Source: Desulfuromonas sp. SDB
GTDB taxonomy: Bacteria > SDB-A
Assembly: GCA_001412365.1 (NCBI GenBank)
Contig: LKUE01000208.1
Span: 1 to 22,665, forward strand
Direction of reading: 5' to 3'
Length of the DNA stretch: 22,665 nucleotides
The first letter of the stretch is position 1, and each line of letters starts with the position of its first letter. The position numbers and the translations under genes were made by a program. Positions 13,514-21,372 of the stretch are shown here, one piece after another. Below the pieces are notes generated by a model that was given only the letters and a program-made list of their open reading frames with translations, was not told the origin of the DNA and did not search any database.

Positions 13514-13542
13514 TTGGAATACATTGACTAATCGTATATAAT
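13514..13542 (+). promoter_or_regulatory. Candidate promoter for a leaderless mRNA
   Basis: TTGGAA (13514-13519) and TATAAT (13537-13542) are separated by 17 bp. The expected transcription start, about 7 bp past the -10, coincides with the ATG at 13549. No Shine-Dalgarno precedes that ATG, which fits a leaderless transcript. Confidence 0.5.
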
Positions 13543-13548
13543 TAAGTC

Positions 13549-14040
13549 ATGAAGATATTTATTTCATCGGAAAAAAGTTATTTTATCAATAAATATGTGG
13601 TAACTGCTTTTTTTGTGATTTGCTATGTGATCTTGTTTTTCTCCATTATTTTTATGGCTGTGGAATATAAGCTTATGTTTATAGGCACGTTGGTTTTGAT
13701 GATTTTACTCAGTTACTGGGTAGCGATGAGAAAATTTATCTGGCTGAAAAAACTGTATGTTGAACAGGATAAATTAATTGCGGAGGAGAGGGGAAAAAAA
13801 ATAAATATTGATCTTGAAAATATTGACAAAATCAGCAGAAATTACTTTTTTTACCATGCCGGTTTGTACTGCATTAAACTAAAACAAAAATCAGATTTCG
13901 GAAAAGAGTTGTATTTCACTGTGGATATTCTTAATAGGAAACCAAGACCAATTGACCTTCTGATTGCTGAATATAAAAAAGCAGATGGTTCAGTATCCAG
14001 TGTAAAAGATACTATCTTGAAAAACCAAAATTCTAAATAA
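13549..14040 (+). CDS. Small two-helix membrane protein of unknown function
   Basis: The 163-aa protein has two predicted membrane helices, ~16-37 (YVVTAFFVICYVILFFSIIF) and ~41-60. A C-terminal soluble domain of alternating charged and beta-prone segments follows (KINIDLENIDKISRNYFFYHAGLYCIKLKQKS). Two N-terminal helices plus a small beta-rich cytoplasmic domain is the layout of bacterial PH-like membrane proteins, but no motif proves it and no function can be assigned. It is transcribed divergently from the carboxypeptidase. There is no ribosome-binding site; the -10 element lies immediately upstream. Confidence 0.7.
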   Translation: MKIFISSEKSYFINKYVVTAFFVICYVILFFSIIFMAVEYKLMFIGTLVLMILLSYWVAMRKFIWLKKLYVEQDKLIAEERGKKINIDLENIDKISRNYFFYHAGLYCIKLKQKSDFGKELYFTVDILNRKPRPIDLLIAEYKKADGSVSSVKDTILKNQNSK

Positions 14041-14106
14041 AAACCAAATTACCAGAAGAAAATATGAAAATTTATTTTTATACAACTTCTATTACATTTA
14101 TGCCGC

Positions 14107-15054
14107 ATGAAGTTAACTAAACAGCTTTTAGCGAAATACCTGGAATTTCAGTTAAAACTTAATCCAGCCAGTAAGTTCAATTCATTGGAACATCAGTTAT
14201 TAAAAGAACTGGAAAATGGCTCCCGGGATATAAATTTAACCCGCCTGGCCTTAGATGAAAACAACAGCATTTATGCGGTTATCAGGTTATACCCGTTTAG
14301 TTCTAATACCTGGCTGTTAGGTGAATTAGAATATGTGCCCGGAATTCAGTCAACTCAAAAACTAGTAGCTCTGGAATTAATTCCGGAATCAATTTACATC
14401 GCCCGAAATTTCAATGTGGAAAAAATTGAAACCAGGATAAAAATTAGTTCAGTTTTTGAAGAATATCGGGGAATGCTGAAAAACAGCGGTTTTATATTCA
14501 AAGGTCCCCGAATTGAATTTAAATCCCCGGTAGAAGAACTTCCCGGAGAGGAGGGGAGTCCTCTGAAATGGATAGAAGTTGATGAACAGAAATTTGCCCT
14601 GTCCTTGGAAATTTTAGGAAAATGTCTGAAGAATGATCCTGATTGGGATCAAGATGATAGTGATTACCGGCAGTTTGTCAACAGCCTGCTCCGGCAAGAA
14701 GGATTGAATAATTCTTTGAGCTGTATTCATCTGGGAATTTACCGAGGAGTATATGCAGCTTTTGTCTTTGCCCAGGTTGACCCTTCCACCGGTTGGTCCA
14801 GAATTGCCTATATGGGATTGATCCCGGAATACAGAGGAAAAGATTTAGGGAAATGGGTTCATCGCCATGGATTTCAAATGATCAGAGATCAGCGGGGAAG
14901 GATGTACCAGGGGGGATGCCTGGCTGAAAATAAGCCCATGGTTTCATTGTTCCACCTGCATAAGTGCAGTGAATATTGCCGGTACGAAGAGTGGATTTGG
15001 GTAAAATCAAGAGTGGATTGGTATATTGAGAATATGTTTAAACATAATTACTGA
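14107..15054 (+). CDS. GNAT family N-acetyltransferase with extra N-terminal domain
   Basis: At 315 aa this is about twice the length of a single GNAT domain. The C-terminal half (~150-310) carries the acetyl-CoA pyrophosphate-binding motif PEYRGKDLGKW (240-250), preceded by the beta-4 strand segment SRIAYMGLI and followed by AENKPMVSLFHLHKCSEY (the N-x-x-x-x-x-F/Y-x-x-G-F-like region). The N-terminal half may be a degenerate second GNAT fold with no recognisable CoA motif, as in tandem GNAT proteins. The substrate is unknown. No Shine-Dalgarno is visible at the ATG. The gene ends four bases before the stop codon of the convergent ABC operon, with no terminator between them. Confidence 0.85.
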   Translation: MKLTKQLLAKYLEFQLKLNPASKFNSLEHQLLKELENGSRDINLTRLALDENNSIYAVIRLYPFSSNTWLLGELEYVPGIQSTQKLVALELIPESIYIARNFNVEKIETRIKISSVFEEYRGMLKNSGFIFKGPRIEFKSPVEELPGEEGSPLKWIEVDEQKFALSLEILGKCLKNDPDWDQDDSDYRQFVNSLLRQEGLNNSLSCIHLGIYRGVYAAFVFAQVDPSTGWSRIAYMGLIPEYRGKDLGKWVHRHGFQMIRDQRGRMYQGGCLAENKPMVSLFHLHKCSEYCRYEEWIWVKSRVDWYIENMFKHNY

Positions 15055-15058
15055 AGTT

Positions 15059-16171
15059 TTATTTCCAGGTTTTGGTAAATTTCATTGATGCCATCCCCAG
15101 CAGAGAAATACCGATTACAGTTAAACCAATGAACTGAGGGTATAGTACATCAAAACCTATTCCCTTTAAAAAAATCCCCCGGGTTATGATGATCATATAT
15201 CTAAGCGGATTCAGATATGTCAAATACTGAATCCAGGAGGGCATATTGGATAGGGGAAAGATAAATCCTGAAAGCAGTAAAGCGGGGACCATGAAGAAGA
15301 AGGTGCTCAGCATTGCCTGTTGTTGGGTGCTGCTCAGAGTGGAAATGAATAAACCTACCCCTAAGGTGCTCAGTAAAAACAAACTGTTCGCCGCTACTAA
15401 CCATAGAAGATTTCCTCTAAATGGCACCTTGAACCAGAACACCGCAACCAGACAAACCAGCAAAACATCCATCATTCCGATCAAGGCAAAAGGCAAGGTT
15501 TTCCCGGCAATGAATTCCCCCTTTTTAATGGGAGTGACCATTATTTGTTCAATAGTACCAATTTCCTTTTCTCTAACTATGGACATGCTGGATAACAAAA
15601 GAGTTATTATCATAACCATCATCACCAGAACTCCGGGAATGTAGAATAATTTACTCTGCAGGTTGGAATTATACCAAGCTCTGGCATGCACTTCAATACC
15701 CGGCGGGGACGGGTGATGCTGGGTCAGCAGCCGTTCACTTAAATAATTTAATATAATTCCCTGACTGTAGCTTAGAATTACTCCCGCAGTTAATGCATTG
15801 GAGCCATCAATTATTATCTGTATCCTCGGTGGAGATGAGTTTATCAACCTCTCCTGAAAATCAGGAGGTATGCGGATTATTAATTCAGCTTGCCCCCGGT
15901 CTAAACTGGATAATCCCTCCTCTGCATTAGAAATTGAATTTTCCAGAACAAAATATGATGTGGAGATGAATTTGTAAATTAGTGCTCTGCTGGAAGATGA
16001 TCTGTCCTCATCGAAAATTACAGTTTGAATATTCTTAACATCGGTGGTTACCGCATAGCCGAAAACCAGGGTCTGGAGAAGGGGAACAACAATAACCACG
16101 GCTCTCATCCGAGGATCCCGAAAGACCTGAATGAATTCCTTAATCATCATCTGTAATAATCTTTCAGTCAT
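15059..16171 (-). CDS. ABC-2 type transporter permease (YbhR-like)
   Basis: The 370-aa permease has one N-terminal membrane helix (~24-41), a large non-cytoplasmic domain (~45-165: VIFDEDRSSSSRALIYKFI, ELIIRIPPDFQERL, IIIDGSNA) and five C-terminal helices from ~178 on. REKEIGTIEQIMVTPI (~200-215) is the cytoplasmic coupling segment characteristic of this family. It is the last gene of the five-gene operon, eight bases after the other permease, with which it should form the membrane channel heterodimer. The whole follows the E. coli YbhGFSR and YhiI/RbbA/YhhJ pattern: efflux of hydrophobic or cationic compounds, or envelope-component export. Confidence 0.92.
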   Translation of the reverse strand: MTERLLQMMIKEFIQVFRDPRMRAVVIVVPLLQTLVFGYAVTTDVKNIQTVIFDEDRSSSSRALIYKFISTSYFVLENSISNAEEGLSSLDRGQAELIIRIPPDFQERLINSSPPRIQIIIDGSNALTAGVILSYSQGIILNYLSERLLTQHHPSPPGIEVHARAWYNSNLQSKLFYIPGVLVMMVMIITLLLSSMSIVREKEIGTIEQIMVTPIKKGEFIAGKTLPFALIGMMDVLLVCLVAVFWFKVPFRGNLLWLVAANSLFLLSTLGVGLFISTLSSTQQQAMLSTFFFMVPALLLSGFIFPLSNMPSWIQYLTYLNPLRYMIIITRGIFLKGIGFDVLYPQFIGLTVIGISLLGMASMKFTKTWK

Positions 16172-16179
16172 ATTATGTT

Positions 16180-17289
16180 TTAATTAAGCTGTAATTTTAA
16201 TTTTTTTCTGGCTAAAAGCACGGTGATACTGCTGAATACAAGTAGAAATAATAATTCCGGCCATAGATAAATAAATCCTCCCCCCTTTAAAAAAATACTG
16301 TGAAGTATGGTTACAAAGTATCTGGCTGGAATTACATAGCTTACTATTCTAACTGCCCAGGGCATATTATTTAAATCGAATACAAAGCCGGATAGAAGAA
16401 ATCCCGGCAGATAAGTGGTTACAATGGCAATTTGACAAGCCAACAGCTGATTTTTAGTAGTGATGCTGATAGTTATTCCCATCATTAAAGACCCGGTCAA
16501 AAATAACAAGCTGGTTATAGCCAGGAAAATTATATTGCCTTTGAGGGGAACTTTAAACAACCACAGAGTAGTTAATACTGCTAATAGAACATCTACAATG
16601 CCCATGGCGAAATAAGGGCTTAATTTCCCCAGAATAATTTCCATGGGGCGGATAGGAGTTGATATCAGCTGCTCAAAAGTTCCCGTTTCATATTCCCGGG
16701 CAATAGTGAGGGAGGTGAGCATCGCTGCAATGATCATAATAATTACTGCAATTAATCCGGGAATTACTCCATTTTTTGATTGCATCCAGGGATTGTACAA
16801 CACTCTTATACTTAAATTTTCCAAAGGATTTTGTGATTTTGGAAACCAGGACATAATGAATTTATTTACTACCTGATGGCAGTAAGATATGGAAAGACGG
16901 GCAGTATTGGCATCGGTTCCGTCCACGATTATCTGTATCTCCGGATTTTCACCTCCTTTTAATTTCTCCCCAAAATTTTGAGGGATGATAATTGCGGTGG
17001 AAACTTTGTTTTTTTCAAGGTAGTCCTTCACCTCAAAATAATTAGAGGACATCCCTATGAATTGAAATACTTCCGTTTCCATGAAATTGTAAATCAATTG
17101 CCTGCTGTGGGGAGAATGGTCAAAATCCACCACCGTAAGTTTGATATCCTTAACATCCATAGATAAGGCGTATCCGAAGAAAATTAACAGAAATAAGGGT
17201 ATAGCCAGACCCATCCCCATGCTTCTCCAATCTCTGTACAGGTGAATAAATTCTTTCAGCGCTATTGCTTTATATCTTTGAAATTTCAT
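16180..17289 (-). CDS. ABC-2 type transporter permease (YbhS-like)
   Basis: The 369-aa protein has the same topology as its downstream partner: an N-terminal helix (~24-42), a large external domain (VVDFDHSPHSRQLIYNF, AIIIPQNFGEKLKGG, IIVDGTDANTARL) and a C-terminal helix bundle. The coupling motif is AREYETGTFEQLISTPIRP (~198-216). The two permeases are clear paralogues kept as separate genes, as in the ybhS/ybhR pair. Its start overlaps the end of the second ATPase gene by four bases, so translation is coupled. Confidence 0.92.
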   Translation of the reverse strand: MKFQRYKAIALKEFIHLYRDWRSMGMGLAIPLFLLIFFGYALSMDVKDIKLTVVDFDHSPHSRQLIYNFMETEVFQFIGMSSNYFEVKDYLEKNKVSTAIIIPQNFGEKLKGGENPEIQIIVDGTDANTARLSISYCHQVVNKFIMSWFPKSQNPLENLSIRVLYNPWMQSKNGVIPGLIAVIIMIIAAMLTSLTIAREYETGTFEQLISTPIRPMEIILGKLSPYFAMGIVDVLLAVLTTLWLFKVPLKGNIIFLAITSLLFLTGSLMMGITISITTKNQLLACQIAIVTTYLPGFLLSGFVFDLNNMPWAVRIVSYVIPARYFVTILHSIFLKGGGFIYLWPELLFLLVFSSITVLLARKKLKLQLN

Positions 17290-18227
17290 TGTGTTTTGTT
17301 TTCTTTGGTTAAAGATATGAAAACATCTTCCAGGGTGGGCTTAATCATGGATAGGGAGGTTATATTGATTTGGGCAGATGAAAATAAATCGGTTATCTTT
17401 TGTTGTTGATGCTTTTCCTCCGTGGTCAAATGCAGCCCTTGTTCAAATAGCATAACTTCCCTTATCCAAGGAGTTGTCTCTGCTACTGCTATTGCCTGGT
17501 AGGGCTCAGGGCAGTATACTGAATAAACTGCTCCATCCATTTCTTCTTCTTTTAATTGGTGCGGAGATCCCTGTGAAATTAGTTTTCCCTTGAAAATCAA
17601 ACCTAAACGGCTGCAGTATTCTGCTTCCTGCATATAATGGGTGGTTACAAAAACGGTTATGTCATTTTTAGATAAATGGTATATCAAGTCCCAGAATTTT
17701 CTTCGGGTATAGGGATCCACTCCCGATGTGGGTTCATCCAGAAAAATAACTGAAGGTTGATGCATTACTGCGCAGCCCAAAGCCAATCTTTGTTTCCATC
17801 CTACTGGAAGGGATTTGGTCAATTTTTCTTTTTGATTACTCAGCTGAGCCATCTCCAGCACCCATTTTTTTCTTAACCGCCGGAATCTTCTTGGTATACC
17901 GTAGATACCCGCATAAAAGTCAAGATTTTCTTCTACGGTAAGATCGGTATATAATGAGAACTTTTGACTCATATAGCCAATTTCTGACTTCACCTCTTCA
18001 GGGTGCTGGCTTACTTCAATCCCGGAGACAATAGCCTTGCCTGAAGTCGGTTTAAGTAAACCGCAAAGCATTCTAATGGTAGTTGATTTTCCTGCCCCGT
18101 TGGGTCCCAGAAAGCCGAAGATTTCTCCGGATTTTACTTTTAACGAAATCTTATCCACCGCAGTGAAATCACCAAATTTCTTTTCCAGTTTATCAATGAT
18201 TACTGAATATGAATTGGAGTTTTCCAT
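17286..18227 (-). CDS. ABC transporter ATP-binding protein (second NBD, YbhF C-terminal-half-like)
   Basis: Residues 41-48 are Walker A (GPNGAGKS), Q88 lies in the Q-loop (YMSQKFSLY), Walker B is VIFLDE (160-165) and the H-loop is H197 (VTTHYMQEAE). The signature is LPVGWKQR (140-147) instead of LSGGQQR; as I recall, C-terminal NBDs of YbhF-type proteins share this change. In E. coli the two NBDs are fused in one polypeptide, whereas here they are separate genes one base apart. It should pair with the 305-aa ATPase to drive the two permeases. Confidence 0.93.
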   Translation of the reverse strand: MENSNSYSVIIDKLEKKFGDFTAVDKISLKVKSGEIFGFLGPNGAGKSTTIRMLCGLLKPTSGKAIVSGIEVSQHPEEVKSEIGYMSQKFSLYTDLTVEENLDFYAGIYGIPRRFRRLRKKWVLEMAQLSNQKEKLTKSLPVGWKQRLALGCAVMHQPSVIFLDEPTSGVDPYTRRKFWDLIYHLSKNDITVFVTTHYMQEAEYCSRLGLIFKGKLISQGSPHQLKEEEMDGAVYSVYCPEPYQAIAVAETTPWIREVMLFEQGLHLTTEEKHQQQKITDLFSSAQINITSLSMIKPTLEDVFISLTKENKTQ

Positions 18228-18228
18228 A

Positions 18229-19146
18229 TTATTCGATCAAACTCAGCAGCACATCTTCTAACTGAGGGGGGTGTATTTCCGTTATGATTTTATTAATCTT
18301 ATTATTCTCTAAAAATATTTTTAACTGTACCCTCAGGTTTTCAGCATCCCCGGTGAATACATGAATACAGTCGCCAAAAAATGAAACAGAATGTGAATGA
18401 TAATGCTGCTTCAGCAACTCCATCGCCTTTCGATTGTCTGAACATCTGATCTCGATAACTTTTTGGGGGATCATCTGTTTTATGTGCTGACTGCTGCCCC
18501 AGGCAAGTAACTCTCCCCGGTGGATCAGTCCAATTTTAGTGCATCTTTCTGCTTCCTCCAGGTAGGCGGTGGAAACAACAATGGTCAACCCCTGGCTGGT
18601 TAAAGTATACAGTATCTTCCAAAACTCTCGACGGGACAGGGGATCTACTCCATTAGTGGGTTCGTCTAAGAATAGTATTTTTGGAGTGTGGATTAAAGTG
18701 CAGATTAAACCCAGCTTTTGTTTCATCCCTCCGGAAAGATTCCCTGCTTTTCTTTTTATAAATTCAGCTAATCCGCTGAAATCAAGAAGATGAGGTAACC
18801 TCTGCTGCCATTGATTAGAGGATAGCTGGTAAACATCAGCATAGAATTTTAAATTTTCCAAGACGGTGAGGTCATTATAAAGTCCGAATTGCTGACTCAT
18901 GTATCCGATGTTATCTTTAATTTTCTGGGCTTGTTTATCTGAGTCCCATCCTAAAATATTAACTTTTCCCTTGGTGGGGGACATCACTGTGGTCATTATC
19001 CGTATTAAAGTTGTCTTTCCTGCTCCGTCCGGACCGATCAATCCGAAAATTTCACCGGGTTGAACTTGCAGGGAAATAGATTTCAGCGCTTGAACTGAAT
19101 TGAAATTTTTACAAACATCTTCAACCGTGATGACTGGTTCAGTCAA
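18229..19146 (-). CDS. ABC transporter ATP-binding protein (first NBD, YbhF N-terminal-half-like)
   Basis: Walker A is GPDGAGKT (38-45), the Q-loop is YMSQQFGLY, the signature LSGGMKQ (137-143) is canonical and Walker B is ILFLDE (157-162). The H-loop His is replaced by Ala (VVSTAYLEEAE, A194). The start overlaps the 3' end of the membrane-fusion gene by eight bases, and the stop is one base from the next ATPase start (TAA-T-ATG). Together with the second NBD it forms an asymmetric ATPase pair. Confidence 0.93.
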   Translation of the reverse strand: MTEPVITVEDVCKNFNSVQALKSISLQVQPGEIFGLIGPDGAGKTTLIRIMTTVMSPTKGKVNILGWDSDKQAQKIKDNIGYMSQQFGLYNDLTVLENLKFYADVYQLSSNQWQQRLPHLLDFSGLAEFIKRKAGNLSGGMKQKLGLICTLIHTPKILFLDEPTNGVDPLSRREFWKILYTLTSQGLTIVVSTAYLEEAERCTKIGLIHRGELLAWGSSQHIKQMIPQKVIEIRCSDNRKAMELLKQHYHSHSVSFFGDCIHVFTGDAENLRVQLKIFLENNKINKIITEIHPPQLEDVLLSLIE

Positions 19147-20116
19147 TTTCAGACCTTGGAATTTCTACAGTTACCGGCAATCCCGGTTTAAGTAATTGGT
19201 CTTGATTTGATACTATGGCTTGAACCAGGTAAACCAGGGTGGCTCTTTCCTGTTCAGTGACAACCATGGAAGGGGTGAACTCAGCTTGAGATGATATATA
19301 GCAAATAGTACCGGATAATTTTTCACCGGGATCAGAGTAGATTTCAACTTGATTGTCTAAGCTTATCCATTTTAAATCTTGTCCGCTGACCCAGAAATTC
19401 ACTTTCACTGTATCTAGTTGGGAAGTAGCCATTACCGGCATCCCTGCACTGACATTCTCCCCTGGTTCAACATAAACGGAGGTGATAATACCATCACCGG
19501 GTGAAGTCAGAATGGTGTAGGATAATTCCAATTTTGCCAGGGTTAAAGATATTTCCGCTCTTTCCACATTAGCCAGAGCTGCTTGTATTTCCTGAGGGGG
19601 GAATCCTTCACTGGCCAGAGAAAAATCCTGTCTGGCTATATTCATCTGAGATTTTACTATTTCCAAATTTGTCTGCGCCTGTTGATAGTCCTGCAGGGAA
19701 AGATCACCGTTTTTCCATAGAGCTTCAATTCGCTGAAAGTCTTCAACTGCTTGCTGGTATTTGGCTTGAGCTAGTTGAAGGGCAGAATAACTTCTGTATA
19801 TTTCCTGAGGACGGAGTCCGGTTTCAAGTTGATCTAATTTTGCCTGGGCAGAAATATATTCGGCAGTTCTCATCTCTACATTTAACTTGTAGGGAGTGGA
19901 ATCTAGTACCGCTAAACTTTCCCCAGCGGTTACCTCATCTCCTTGCTGGACCAGGATGGCATTGATATTGCCCCCTATCCTGAAACTTAGTTCTGTTTCT
20001 CGGTTCTCCACATAACCGTAACACTTCAGGTCATTGTTTTTTCGGGTGCAGCTGTTAGCCAGGATCAGCAAAATTAAACTGATCGTAGATAAATACTTTT
20101 TTAAGTTTACACACAT
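19139..20116 (-). CDS. HlyD-family membrane-fusion lipoprotein (YbhG-like)
   Basis: The periplasmic adaptor has an N-terminal hydrophobic segment ending in LILLILANSC, a plausible lipobox with the Cys at residue 23 from this start. The biotinyl-lipoyl half-motif GGNINAILVQQGDEVTAGESLAVLD follows. A long alpha-helical hairpin (~90-180, rich in Ala, Gln and Leu) comes next, and the second lipoyl half is SPGDGIITSVYVEPGENVSAG. It should bridge the inner-membrane transporter to an outer-membrane channel, which is not encoded nearby. An in-frame TTG at 20120-20122 with AAGG five bases upstream is an alternative start adding two residues; the ATG is preferred. First gene of the five-gene export operon. 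Confidence 0.92.
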   Translation of the reverse strand: MCVNLKKYLSTISLILLILANSCTRKNNDLKCYGYVENRETELSFRIGGNINAILVQQGDEVTAGESLAVLDSTPYKLNVEMRTAEYISAQAKLDQLETGLRPQEIYRSYSALQLAQAKYQQAVEDFQRIEALWKNGDLSLQDYQQAQTNLEIVKSQMNIARQDFSLASEGFPPQEIQAALANVERAEISLTLAKLELSYTILTSPGDGIITSVYVEPGENVSAGMPVMATSQLDTVKVNFWVSGQDLKWISLDNQVEIYSDPGEKLSGTICYISSQAEFTPSMVVTEQERATLVYLVQAIVSNQDQLLKPGLPVTVEIPRSEID

Positions 20117-20162
20117 ATCCAAATTAACCTTGTGAATTAAAGAATAATAAAATTGATAGATA

Positions 20163-20190
20163 ATTTTACATCTTGATGTGGAATATTCAA
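20163..20190 (-). promoter_or_regulatory. Candidate promoter of the ABC export operon with palindromic spacer
   Basis: On the minus strand TTGAAT (20185-20190) and TAAAAT (20163-20168) are 16 bp apart. The palindrome ACATC-TT-GATGT (20168-20179) lies between them, touching the -10. That is where a repressor would sit. The E. coli ybh operon is controlled by a TetR-type regulator, but no such gene occurs in this window. The predicted leader is ~40 nt. Confidence 0.4.
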
Positions 20191-20385
20191 GGATTTGTAA
20201 AATAATTTATTTTAGTGTTTAAACAATGGATTTAATTGTCTGAGCAAAATGTCTTTTTTGCAGTTGATCCTTTAATGAACCCATCCCTTTTTTAAATATT
20301 AACTATAGATATAGGGTACTATACTAATAATTACTTATTTGAAGACTTGTTGTCTGCTAAGTGAATTTCTGTTAATTATTTTTTT

Positions 20386-20865
20386 ATGCAGGAAATTAAA
20401 ATTGAAATTAAACTTTGTGAACAGGCTGAACACTTTAAAACAGCTAATAAATTAATTCGGGATTATAATCAATGGCTGAACATGAACCTTTCCTATCAGC
20501 ATATAGAACAGGAAATAAAAAATTTGTCGGTGGTTTATAATTTACCCCGGGGATGCTTTCTACTCGTCTATGCTGATAACAAATTGGCAGGGGGAGGGGG
20601 ACTGAGGAAAATTGATGAACAGTATGGTGAGATGAAGAGATTATTTATTTATCCTCAGTACCGGGGAATGGGTCTGGGCAAGATGCTATGTGTCAAGCTG
20701 TTGGATGAAGCGAAGAAATTAGGTTATGATTATGTCCGGTTGGATACGGTTGCAAAGTTGGAATCAGCTAATCAGCTGTACGAAAAGCTGGGTTTTTACG
20801 AAATTAAGCCTTATTGCTTGAATCCTGACCCCACTGCCCGTTTTATGGAGATAAAATTATTTTAA
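20386..20865 (+). CDS. GNAT family N-acetyltransferase
   Basis: This 159-aa single-domain GNAT has GGGGLRKIDEQYGEMKRLFI as the beta-3/beta-4 region, the acetyl-CoA motif PQYRGMGLGKML (90-101), and DYVRLDTVAKLESANQLYEKLGFYEI as the C-terminal CoA and substrate part. Length and motifs are standard for stand-alone bacterial GNATs that acetylate amino groups of metabolites or proteins; the substrate is not deducible. No Shine-Dalgarno precedes the ATG, and a TATACT -10-like element lies ~60 bp upstream. It is divergent from the ABC operon and ~100 bp ahead of the H-NOX pair. Confidence 0.9.
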   Translation: MQEIKIEIKLCEQAEHFKTANKLIRDYNQWLNMNLSYQHIEQEIKNLSVVYNLPRGCFLLVYADNKLAGGGGLRKIDEQYGEMKRLFIYPQYRGMGLGKMLCVKLLDEAKKLGYDYVRLDTVAKLESANQLYEKLGFYEIKPYCLNPDPTARFMEIKLF

Positions 20866-20973
20866 TTAATAAATTAATCCTGATTTACCCAGGGTAATAT
20901 TGATATTAATATAGGAGAATGCTTTGATATATATTTTAAGATGAATTTAATATTTTCTTTTAAAAAGGAGTAA

Positions 20974-21348
20974 ATGATGAATGTTGAGAAGTTAAATGAA
21001 TCTATTGAAGTATTGAAAAAAGATCTGGGGGAAGGTTTGGTATCTACAGATATATGGTCTGTAGACACTTCTCTGCCCATTGCCAGTTATAATTCAAAAC
21101 CGGAAAGCTGTGCAGTGAAAAATAAAATTACCGATACCATGTACGATTCATTTAAAAACATAAATCATCCGGGTATAGGGCGGTATTATATTTTAGATTA
21201 TGCTGACCTGACTATGGAAATTGTCATCCCTCTGGGAAAATATCAGTGGGGTATTCAGGTCAATCCAGCCAAGGTAGCTTTGGGTTTGCTGTTGAATATT
21301 GTGGTTCCCAGGGTCATTGACAGTTTTGAACAGGCAATGGTTGAATAG
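20974..21348 (+). CDS. Roadblock/LC7-like protein next to H-NOX
   Basis: The 124-aa soluble protein has no signal peptide. The order is helix (VEKLNESIEVLKKDLG), strand pair (LVSTDIWSVDTSLPIASYNS), long helix, strands (GRYYILDYADLTMEIVIPLG, YQWGIQVNPA) and terminal helix. That matches the Roadblock/LC7 fold, whose bacterial members (MglB type) regulate small Ras-like GTPases or act as dimeric scaffolds. The assignment rests on pattern, not on a diagnostic motif. AAGGAG precedes two adjacent ATGs (20974 and 20977). The next gene, an H-NOX sensor, starts 24 bases downstream with its own strong ribosome-binding site, so the two are very likely co-transcribed. No GTPase gene lies in the window. 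Confidence 0.75.
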   Translation: MMNVEKLNESIEVLKKDLGEGLVSTDIWSVDTSLPIASYNSKPESCAVKNKITDTMYDSFKNINHPGIGRYYILDYADLTMEIVIPLGKYQWGIQVNPAKVALGLLLNIVVPRVIDSFEQAMVE

Positions 21349-21372
21349 ATTTATGAAATAGGGAGGAATTTA

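Noticed and set aside
20900-20913. FNR/Dnr-like box (TTGATATTAATATA) upstream of the H-NOX pair
   Set aside because: Only the left half matches; the right half has two of five positions wrong, and such matches are common in AT-rich DNA.
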